Shown here in pieces: positions 1-9,500 of a stretch of DNA of 64,000 nt. The notes beneath the pieces are model-generated. The model made no database searches, was not told the DNA's origin, and saw only the letters and a list, made by a program, of their open reading frames with translations. The position numbers and the translations under genes were made by a program. The stretch is from positions 1,860,001 through 1,924,000 of the forward strand of contig NZ_JQLO01000001.1 of the NCBI RefSeq assembly GCF_000744255.1, written 5' to 3'. How positions within the stretch are numbered: position 1 is the stretch's first letter; every line of letters begins with the position of its first letter. The stretch is from Carnobacterium divergens DSM 20623. Its GTDB lineage: Bacteria > Bacillota > Bacilli > Lactobacillales > Carnobacteriaceae.

Positions 1-2385
1 TTCATTAGTAGATGTAAAGCCTGAAGCTGTTGCATTAATAGCTGTTAAAGACAAATTAACTAACGGTTCAGTAAAGCTATCGTCGTAAACAGTGATATAA
101 TTTTCCTTTGTTGCTGTCGTACTTCCTGCTTGGTTGCTTGCCGATAACTGAACCGTGTATTTTCCAGCTTTACTAAACGCTGTTTCGACTTGTTTTTCGT
201 TACTCTTGTCAGGAGTTCCTCCTTCTATTGTCCAGTCTAATTTTTCTGCTGACAAAGAAGAGGTACTCGTCAAGGTTACTTTTTCACCAACTTTTACAAA
301 TGATTTATTTGCTGTAAAATTAGCTTGAGGTGCCTGTAAGTCCGTAAAGGCAAAGGATACTTGACTTGCTTGGTCCAGATGCTCCAATTGATTCTTATCT
401 ACCGGTACAATAATATAATTTAATTGATTCGTACTTGGACGTTTTTGTTTCGTTAGATAATAGGCCGTATTTGCTGTTGATCCTTCAAACTGTCTTTCAC
501 CTTGCTCATTTATACGGTAAATATTATATATTGAAGTAGCATCACCTTTTGATTCCCATTTTAGGCGCAGGTTTGCATAAAGGTCTTCTTCAATTGATTG
601 TCCTGCAATCGTTGCATTTTCTACAGGGCTCACTACTAATGGGGTTTCATCTAGAATAGCAAATTGCCCTAAATTAATTTTAGTGCTTGCTTCTGTCGTT
701 CCGTTTATCGTTAAAGAGATTGTGTCAATCGTTTTATTTTGGAAACGATTCAACTCAAAACGAGTTTCTGTCCAAGACCCAATTGCGTTCGTAGTTCCCT
801 TGATTGTTACAGGTACTGTCTCATTTTTAAAATTCAGTTTCAAGGTCATTTCTGCTGGACCTTTTGAAACAATTTTTGCGACTTCATTCCCCGTTAGGAG
901 CAATTCACTTTTGTATAGCTTCATTGTTGTTTCACCTTGTGGAATGGTTGAACCTGTTAAAGCAATAGACGAACCGCCATTAAAAGCGTCGCTATAATCA
1001 ATGTCCGCTTTTAATTGATTGCCTTTGTTGTCCAAAATCCAACGATAGGTTGGCATTACATCTTGAATACTGCGATTGTTAAAGGTTCCTTCTTTACTTA
1101 GATTGCCATTTTGATAAAAACGATCTCCGTTTCCTACATTAAAATTCGTCGTAAAAGGCAAACTTGTAACAGGTGATTTCTCCACGTAATAGCGTGAAAT
1201 ACCTTGCCATTCATTTGACTGCATACTTGTATCACGAGGATCTCCTGCTGAATTGACCCAAAACTTCTCTTCGTTCTTCCAGTAGGTAGGAATATCATAA
1301 TTAGCGCCATCTCGTAATGTCCAGTCTGGGCAATATAAACCTAAGGACACTAATGGTTTGCCGTTGACTACGATTGAGCTTGGCTTAGTTGCTGTATTAA
1401 ATCCTTGTGCTTGAACATCAATTCCGGCAAATAAATCATAGGGTGAGCGGGTAAGCTCCGTCGCTTTTTTGGCAGAGCTAGCTAGCTTACTTGGTGAATA
1501 TTGCCAGTTGAAATCTAAAAACATATTATCTGAAACTTTTTTATCGTTATTTTGAAAATACATTTTATTGCGATCGTTTAGGGCACCTTGCCATGAAATA
1601 CTGCCATTTTCTAGCATTGAATCATACCACATAATATCCATTTCTGGTTTTTTATGTGCTTGCAGATACGCTAGGAATTCTTTCATTGCTTTTGCTGTTG
1701 TTGGATTGCTTGCTGTTTCTTGATTGATAAACCAACCGTCAAATCCATAGTAATCAGCTAATTCAAGTAATTTATCTGCCATTGGAAAACTACCATCTGC
1801 TGCTTTTTGAACAAATTGATCTACCCATTCTGGTTTGCCTCCATAAGCTGTTGGTGGAAAGAAGACTGTTCCTAAAATTGGCACGCCATTTCGGTGAGCA
1901 GAATCTGTCAAATCGCCACTAGGTGGGACAATGATTCCTTCTCCTGCTGATCCTGCCCAAGCAACCATTGTATCAATGTACTGCCAGTGAGTAAAATTAT
2001 AGACCGCTTTATCTGAACTGCCTTGTGATGGCGTCCCACTAGTGTTACGATTAGCAATTGCTAATGACACAACTTTAGCATCTAGGCTTTGATCTTTATT
2101 GGTTTGTTCACTTTTAATTCGCTTAGCTAAAGGGACTTTTGAGACGTTATGAATACTATCCGCATCTGTTGCTGGATTCCATTTTTTTAGTTCTTCTGGG
2201 AAAAAATGCGAAGCAGTTGGGGCTTCTTTTATTTCGGGGATTTCATTTACTTGACCACTTGATACGGTGGAAATTGAAGTGCTTTCTTCTCCTTTTGCAA
2301 TGAGTGCATTTGAAAAATTACTAGCTAATAAAAATAAAACGCTTACATTTCTAACGTTACGAATCCATCTTTTTTTATTTTTCAC
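1..2385 (-). CDS. Secreted endo-beta-N-acetylglucosaminidase, GH85 (3' end beyond window)
   Basis: I read an uninterrupted minus-strand frame of 795 codons from a GTG at 2385 to the window edge, so the C-terminus is missing. The GTG follows an AAAGGGAGAG ribosome site. Residues 1-32 look like a signal peptide (basic start, hydrophobic core VSVLFLLASNFSNALIA). The GH85 catalytic signature DGWFINQET is present; Asn221 and Glu223 match the family's Asn/Glu pair for substrate-assisted hydrolysis. A WYDSM motif typical of GH85 follows. Around residues 665-760 there is a PKD/Ig-like domain, and the visible end may enter a discoidin-like carbohydrate-binding domain. GH85 enzymes cut the chitobiose core of N-glycans and release a mannose-rich glycan with one GlcNAc. 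It fits functionally with the mannosidases at 48.7-55.9 kb although it is about 46 kb away. The family is certain; the anchoring mode cannot be seen. Confidence 0.9.
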   Translation of the reverse strand, partial: MKNKKRWIRNVRNVSVLFLLASNFSNALIAKGEESTSISTVSSGQVNEIPEIKEAPTASHFFPEELKKWNPATDADSIHNVSKVPLAKRIKSEQTNKDQSLDAKVVSLAIANRNTSGTPSQGSSDKAVYNFTHWQYIDTMVAWAGSAGEGIIVPPSGDLTDSAHRNGVPILGTVFFPPTAYGGKPEWVDQFVQKAADGSFPMADKLLELADYYGFDGWFINQETASNPTTAKAMKEFLAYLQAHKKPEMDIMWYDSMLENGSISWQGALNDRNKMYFQNNDKKVSDNMFLDFNWQYSPSKLASSAKKATELTRSPYDLFAGIDVQAQGFNTATKPSSIVVNGKPLVSLGLYCPDWTLRDGANYDIPTYWKNEEKFWVNSAGDPRDTSMQSNEWQGISRYYVEKSPVTSLPFTTNFNVGNGDRFYQNGNLSKEGTFNNRSIQDVMPTYRWILDNKGNQLKADIDYSDAFNGGSSIALTGSTIPQGETTMKLYKSELLLTGNEVAKIVSKGPAEMTLKLNFKNETVPVTIKGTTNAIGSWTETRFELNRFQNKTIDTISLTINGTTEASTKINLGQFAILDETPLVVSPVENATIAGQSIEEDLYANLRLKWESKGDATSIYNIYRINEQGERQFEGSTANTAYYLTKQKRPSTNQLNYIIVPVDKNQLEHLDQASQVSFAFTDLQAPQANFTANKSFVKVGEKVTLTSTSSLSAEKLDWTIEGGTPDKSNEKQVETAFSKAGKYTVQLSASNQAGSTTATKENYITVYDDSFTEPLVNLSLTAINATASGFTSTNE

Positions 2386-2503
2386 TATCCAACTCTCCCT
2401 TTTTTTAATTTCAATCTGCAAATCTTAATTTACCAACTTTAGCATAGCGAAGTGATTTTCATAAAGATAGAGACATTTTATTGTTTTTTTGTAACAAACT
2501 ATA

Positions 2504-2538
2504 GAAAAAAACAAGGAACACTAACTCTCCCTTGTTTT
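2504..2538 (-). terminator. Rho-independent terminator of fabI
   Basis: On the minus strand the arms AAACAAGG and CCTTGTTT flank a short loop and are followed by a T run. The site lies 12 bases after the fabI stop codon, between fabI and the GH85 gene. Confidence 0.75.
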
Positions 2539-2550
2539 ACCTAGATATTA

Positions 2551-3309
2551 TTATGAAAGATGAGTTCCTTTGTCTACATAAATGGTGTCTCCATTAACCC
2601 CTGTTGATAAATCGCTCATTAGAAAGGCTGCTGTATTTCCAACTTCTCTTGTTGTTACCGGTTTATCAGAAGGTGTTCTTTCACTTGCTGAATCGAGCAA
2701 TTGTTGGAAACCTTTGATTCCTGATGAAGCTAGCGTTTTGATTGCTCCAGCTGAAATCGCGTTAATTCGAATATCTTGTGAAGCTAAATCGACTGCCAAA
2801 TATTTTACAATAGATTCTAATGAAGCTTTTGCAACACCCATAACATTATAATTAGGAACTGCACGATGAGAACCAATATAGGTCATAGTAGCAATACTTC
2901 CACCACGATTCATAATTTTGCTTGCATATTTTGAAACGGCGATTAATGAAAAGGCACTAACATCATGAGCAATGCTAAAGCCTTCACGACTTGCATCTAA
3001 TAAGCTTCCTTCTAATTCTTCTTTTCTTGCAAAAGCGATTGAATGAACAAGTCCATCAATCGTTCCATATTTTGTTGAAATTTCATTAAATGCTTTTTCA
3101 ACATCCTCATCTGTTGCAACATCACACTCCACCATTGGCGCATCTGCTCCCACCAATTTTTCTAGTTGACGTTTTACTCGGTCGTTTTGATACGTATAAA
3201 TGATAAAAGCACCACAATCTCTCATTGCTTCTACGCAACCCCATGCAATACTCGATTTATTTACAACACCCATAATAACTATTTTTTTTCCTTCAAGTAA
3301 TGTATTCAA
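2551..3309 (-). CDS. fabI: Enoyl-[acyl-carrier-protein] reductase (NADH), FabI
   Basis: The 252-residue product is a short-chain dehydrogenase of the FabI type and reduces the trans-2-enoyl-ACP double bond in the last step of each fatty-acid elongation cycle. The N-terminal nucleotide-binding segment contains GVVNKSSIAWG (residues 14-24). The catalytic residues fit FabI: Tyr144, Tyr154 and Lys161 in the Tyr-x6-Lys arrangement. The length is normal for the family. The start is TTG at 3309, supported by a strong GGGGAGG ribosome site 8 bases upstream; there is no better ATG. The gene is monocistronic, with its own terminator downstream and a TATAAT at 3341-3346, and is not in a fab operon. This resembles Enterococcus-type genomes, where fabI is a stand-alone enoyl reductase; whether a second reductase (FabK) exists elsewhere cannot be seen. 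Confidence 0.95.
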   Translation of the reverse strand: MNTLLEGKKIVIMGVVNKSSIAWGCVEAMRDCGAFIIYTYQNDRVKRQLEKLVGADAPMVECDVATDEDVEKAFNEISTKYGTIDGLVHSIAFARKEELEGSLLDASREGFSIAHDVSAFSLIAVSKYASKIMNRGGSIATMTYIGSHRAVPNYNVMGVAKASLESIVKYLAVDLASQDIRINAISAGAIKTLASSGIKGFQQLLDSASERTPSDKPVTTREVGNTAAFLMSDLSTGVNGDTIYVDKGTHLS

Positions 3310-3340
3310 ACTTAATGCCTCCCCGATATTTAGTACTGTT

Positions 3341-3346
3341 ATTATA
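3341..3346 (-). promoter_or_regulatory. Probable -10 element of the fabI promoter
   Basis: The minus strand reads TATAAT 32 bases before the TTG start of fabI. The -35 region 17 bases further upstream is poor (GCACGA), so the promoter may depend on an activator or an extended -10. An imperfect TTTGATAG sequence nearby is too weak to call a FabT operator. Confidence 0.45.
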
Positions 3347-3476
3347 GCACAAATTCTGTTTATTCGTGCTGTTTTCTATCAAAGTTTGTGAAAAACATTA
3401 AAAAAATCGTTGTTTTAACTCGCTTCTTCATGTGAAATACATTTAATATCCATAATAGACTTTTTTTATCCTTCAT

Positions 3477-3516
3477 ATAAAAAACCTCTCTAAGAAGGTT
3501 CATTCTTAGAGAGGTT
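3477..3516 (-). terminator. Strong terminator of the giant surface-protein gene
   Basis: A perfect 14-base inverted repeat (arm AACCTCTCTAAGAA) with a 6-base loop is followed on the minus strand by TTTTTAT. It begins 15 bases after the stop codon at 3532. Confidence 0.92.
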
Positions 3517-3531
3517 CATGGATATTAACGC

Positions 3532-6500
3532 TTATTTTTTAGCGAATTTTTTTCTTAAGAACAACAATGCTGCTGATCCTAGTGTTAAGAATCCAAGGTA
3601 GCTAAACAATGAATTATTTTGCTCTCCTGTTTGTGGGTAGCTATCTCCATTTTTATAGCCTTTTGATCCTTTTCCATTTACTTTAGTCGTTGTATACTTT
3701 CCACCGTTTGTCGTTCCTGAAGTTCCTAGATTTCCTGGTTTTCCTGGAGTTGTGCCAGTTCCATTTCCTGAACCTGGTTTCCCTGGAGTGACAGGAGTTC
3801 CTTGATTGTTCGTATCGACTGCTAAAACAATTGTTGATGCGGATGGTCCTTCTTTAACATCTCCACCATTAACGCCTTCGATAAGCGCTGTTACTTGGTC
3901 TCCAACTTTTAGAACGTAATTGCTTAAAATTGCTCTAGTGACTGGAGTAAGAGCTGCTTTGAATGTTCCATCTTCTGCAACACTGCCTTCAATTGTTGAA
4001 CCATCTGGTAAGGTAATAATCGCTGTAAATACGGTTCCTTCTGGAATTGGTGTATTTAGAGTCACTTTACCTGTTACAAATTTATCTCCAACGTGAATTG
4101 CATTAATAACTGGTTTCGTAATAACATACGCATCCCATGCTTCATTTGGTAAAATAGTTGACGTTACTGGTGTACTTTCTTTCGTTTCCCCACCATGTGT
4201 TGCTTCCACAACAATCGTTACATCTCCTGAAGTTAACACATTGTCGCCTAAATCAACTGAGATATGGCCATTTGAATCAACTGGAGCGGTAATAACTGTT
4301 CCATCTAGTAAAGTCACAATCGCTGTAAAGCTTGTATCTGCTGGAACTGGTTGATTCAATATTACTGAACCAATAATAGTTTTGTCGCCTGCATGAATTG
4401 GATCAATGACTGGGCTAGAAACCACATAGTCTTCCCACGCTGATGCTAGGACAGTTGTTGAGGTTGGCAAGCTTTCTTTTGTCACACCCGCTTTAGTTCC
4501 ACGGATAACGATTGAAAGAATGTCATTTTTCTTCACTTTTTTAGCACCAAACGGAATACTAATGACACCGTCTGTAGTACTAACTGGTACCTCAATTGTT
4601 GAGCCATCGGCTAAGGTCACGACTGCTACAAAAGTTGCACCTGCTGGAACTGGTGTTGGGAATGTTTCTGATCCAGTTAAGATTAAATCTTCCTCGTGAA
4701 CTTGATTGATTGTTGGTGCTGTAATCACATAGTTGTTCCATTCTGTTTCTGAAGTGGATGGTTCAACGATAGAAGTTACTGGTGTACTATCTTTTGTAAC
4801 GCCCCCATTGATACCTTGTACAATTGTTGATAATGAGTCGCCTTCTTTAAGGATATTGTCTCCTAAAGCAACAGTAAAGGTGCCATCTGGATTCACTTGT
4901 GCTTGAATAACTGTTCCATTTGGTAACGTTACTAATGCTGTAAAGCTTGAACCATTTGGTATTGGAGTAGTTAAGGTTACTTTTCCTGTGATTGTTGTAT
5001 CGCCTTCATGAACTGGGCTTACTACAGGTGGTGCAACAGTATAGGCTGCCCACGCTGGATCTGGTAAGGCTGTTTGCACAATACTTGTAACTGGAGTACT
5101 TAATTTAGTTGCTGTTCCATTTGTTGCTTCCACAACGTTTGAAAGTGTATCGCCAGCTACTGCTGTGTAACTTCCTAATGAAACAGAGATGTTGCCATCT
5201 ACACCTACAATGGCATTAACTTTACTACCATCTGGTAAGGTTACAACAACTTTAAATGTTGTACCTGTTGGAATCGGTGTGTTCAAAGTGACATTTCCAG
5301 TGAGAGTTGTGTCACCTACATGAACTGGGTTTAATACGGGTGCTGCCACTACATAATTTAACCATGCTGGACTTTCAGAAGCTGGTTTAATCGTTGTGAC
5401 AACTGGCGTACTGTCTTTTATTTCACCATTGTTTGTTGCTTCAATAATCGTTGAAATCGTGTCGCCTTCTTTAGGTGTATAACTTCCTAAAGGTGCTGTA
5501 AAGGTACCATCTGGATTCACTGTTGCCGTTACTTTTGTGCCATCTGGTAAGGTTACAATGGCTTCAAAGGTAGTACCTGCTGGGATTGGTGGTGCTAATG
5601 CTACTGTTCCAGTTACGGTTGTATCTCCAACATAAATTGGATTCACAACTGGTGTAGATACCACGTAATCTTTCCAACCTGCAGCTAAGACTGTTGATTC
5701 AACTGGATCACTATTTTTAATCACGCCACCATTCAAACCTTGAATGGTTGTAGATAAAATATCTCCTGCAGTTAATGTGTTACTTCCCAATGGAACAGTA
5801 AAGGTTCCATCTGGGTTAACTACGGCATTCACTTTTGTACCGTCTTTTAAGGTCACGATAGCAGTGAAAGTTGAACCGTTTGGAATTGGTGTTGTTAATG
5901 TTACTTTTCCTGTAATTGCTGTATCTCCTACTGAAACAGGTTCAACAACCGGGGATGCGATAACATAGGCTCCCCATGCTGGATCTGGAAGTGCTGCTAA
6001 GACAGTTGTCTCAACGACTGGGCTATCTTTTGTAACTCCGCCATTGATTCCTTGAACGATTGTTGATACAATATCTCCTTCAGCTACTAGATTGCTTCCT
6101 AACGCTACTGTAAAGGTACCATCTGGATTCACTGGAGCTTGAACCACATTTCCATTTGGTAAAGTTACTAATGTTGTAAAACTTGATCCTGCTGGAATTG
6201 GCGTTGTTAATGTTACTTTCCCTGTAATTGCTGTGTCTCCTGCGTGAATTGCATCAATGACAGGTGGTGCAACAGTATAGGCTGCCCACGCTGGGTCTGG
6301 CAAAGTTGCTTGAACGATACTCACAACGGGTGTGCTGTCTTTTGTTGCTACTCCATTCGTTGCTTGTACGATGGTTGATAACGAATCACCTAATTTAGGC
6401 GTATATCCATTTAATGCAACCGTAATACTGCCATCTGGAGCAACTACCGCATTTAGTTTTGTATTGTCTGGTAAAGTAATAATTGTAGAGAATGTTGTTC

Positions 6501-9500
6501 CTGCTGGAATCGGTGTGTTCAGAGTAACATTCCCAGTTAAGGTTGTATCTCCCACATGAATCGGATTTAATACGGGTGCTGCCACCACATAATTTAACCA
6601 TGCTGGACTTTCTGATACAGGTTTAATGGTTGTGACAACTGGTGTACTGTCTTTTATTTCACCATTGTTTGTTGCTTCAATAATCGTTGAAATCGTGTCG
6701 CCTTCTTTAGGTGTATAGCTTCCTAAAGGCGCTGTAAACGTTCCATCTGGATTCACTGTTGCGGTTACTTTTGTGCCATCTGGTAAGGTTACAATGGCTT
6801 CAAAGGTAGTACCTGCTGGGATTGGTGGTGCTAATGCTACTGTTCCAGTTACGGTTGTATCGCCTACATATACTGGATTAACTACTGGTGTAGATACCAC
6901 ATAGTCTTTCCAACCTTCTGCTAGAACTGTTGATTCAACTGGTGTACTATTTTTAATTACTCCACCGTTGATACCTTGAATTGTTGTAGATAGAATGTCT
7001 CCTGCTGTCAAAGTGTTGCTTCCTAGTGGGACAGTAAAGGTGCCGTCTGGATTCACTGTCGCATTCACTTTGGTACCATCTTTTAATGTGACAATAGCAG
7101 TGAATGTTGAACCGTTTGGTATTGGTGTTGTTAACGTTACTTTCCCTGTAATTGTTGTGTCACCTACTGAGATAGGTTCAATGACAGGTGCTGCGATAAC
7201 ATAGCCTGCCCACGCTGGATCTGGAAGTGCTGCTAAGACCGTTGTTAAAACAGGTGTGCTATTTTTTGTAGCTGTTCCATTTACCGCTTCCACAATACTT
7301 GAAAGAACATCGCCTTCAGTGATTGTGTTTGAACCTAACGAAGCGGTAAAGGTACCATCTGGATTAATTGCTGCGGTTATTTTTGTACCATTTGCTAACG
7401 TAATAATGGTTGAGAATGTTGTTCCTTCTGGAATTGGTGTGTTCAATAGAACCGTCCCAGTGATAGTTGTGTCCCCCACATGAACTGGGTTAATCATTGG
7501 TGCTGCCACTACATAATTTAACCATGCTGGACTTTCTGAAACTGGTTTAATCGTTGTGACAACTGGTGTACTGTCTTTTATTTCACCATTGTTTGTTGCT
7601 TCAATAATCGTTGAAATCGTGTCGCCTTCTTTAGGTGTATAGCTTCCTAAAGGTACTGTAAAGGTGCCATCTGGATTCACTGTTGCGGTTACTTTTGTGC
7701 CATCTGGTAAGGTTACAATTGCTTCAAAGGTAGTACCTGCTGGAATTGGTGTTGCTAATGCAACTGTTCCTGTTACAGTTGTATCGCCTACATAAATTGG
7801 ATTGACAACCGGTGTAGATACCACATAGTCTTTCCAGCCTTCTGCTAGAACCGTTGATTCAACTGAGGCACTATTTTTTATCACACCACCGTTGACACCT
7901 TGAATAGTTGTCGAAAGAATATCTCCTGCTGTCAAAGTGTTACTTCCTAAAGGAACAGTAAAGGTTCCATCCGAATTCACTGTAGCATTCACTTTTGTAC
8001 CGTCTTTTAAGGTCACGATAGCAGTAAATGTTGAACCATTTGGTATCGGGGTAGTCAATGTTACTTTTCCTGTGATGTTGGTATCCCCTACTGAGACTGG
8101 CTCAACGACAGGTGATGAAATAACGTAAGCTGCCCATGCTGGATCAACCACTGGGGCTAAAACAGTACTTTCTACTACGGTACTATTTTTTATCACTCCG
8201 CCGTTGATTCCTTGAACAATCGTGGATAAGACGTCTCCTTCAGATACAGTATTGCTTCCCAAAGCTACTGTGAAGGTTCCATCTGGATTGACTGGTGCTT
8301 GAACCACATTTCCATTTGGTAAAGTTACTAATGTTGTAAAGCTTGAACCTGGTGGAATTGGGGCTGCTAATGTTACCTTCCCTGTAATTTCTGTGTCCCC
8401 TGCATGAATTGAATCAATAATTGGGGCTGCAACCGTATAACCTGCCCATGCTGGATCTGGTAACGTTGCTTGAACAACGCTGCTAACCGGTGTGCTATCT
8501 TTTGTTGCTGTTCCATTTTTAGCTTCAACAATTGTTGATAAGGTATCACCTAATTTAGGAACGTAGCCATTTAATGCAACTGTAATACTGCCATCTGGGG
8601 CAATAATTGCATTTAATTTGGTATTATCTGGTAAAGTCACAACTGTTGAGAATGTTGTTCCTTCTGGGATTGGTGTATTCAAAGTAACATTACCAGTTAA
8701 GGTAGTATCTCCCACATGAATTGGGTTTAATACGGGTGCTGCCACTACATAATTTAACCATGCTGGACTTTCAGAAGCTGGTTTAATCGTTGTGACAACT
8801 GGCGTACTGTCTTTTATTTCACCATTGTTTGTTGCTTCAATAATCGTTGAAATCGTGTCGCCTTCTTTAGGTGTATAACTTCCTAAAGGTGCTGTAAAGG
8901 TACCATCTGGATTCACTGTTGCCGTTACTTTTGTGCCATCTGGTAAGGTTACAATGGCTTCAAAGGTAGTACCTGCTGGAATTGGTGTTGCTAATGCTAC
9001 TGTTCCAGTTACGGTTGTATCTCCAACATAAATTGGATTCACAACTGGTGTAGATACCACGTAATCTTTCCAACCTGCAGCTAAGACTGTTGATTCAACT
9101 GGATCACTATTTTTAATCACGCCACCATTCAAACCTTGAATGGTTGTAGATAAAATATCTCCTGCAGTTAATGTGTTACTTCCCAATGGAACAGTAAAGG
9201 TTCCATCTGGGTTAACTGTCGCATTCACTTTTGTACCGTCTTTTAAGGTCACGATAGCAGTGAAAGTTGAACCGTTTGGTATTGGTGTTGTTAAGGTTAC
9301 TTTTCCTGTAATTTCTGTATCACCTACTGAAACGGGTGCAACAACTGGTGGTGTAATAACGTAACCCGCCCATGCTGGATCTGGTAAGGTTGCCAAAACT
9401 GTTGTTAAAACAGGTGTGCTATTTTTTGTTTCTCCTGCATTTGCTCCTTGAACAATACTAGATAAGATTTCGCCTTCAGTAACTGCATTTGCCCCTAATG

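Noticed and set aside
3361-3400. FabT operator upstream of fabI
   Set aside because: Only a poor match (TTTGATAG) without a convincing second half, and fabI is not in the fab operon.
5744-9364. Several plus-strand open frames of 60-75 codons inside the giant surface-protein gene
   Set aside because: They recur at the same place in each repeat, have no ribosome sites, and are antisense shadows of the repeated Val/Thr/Pro-rich coding sequence.
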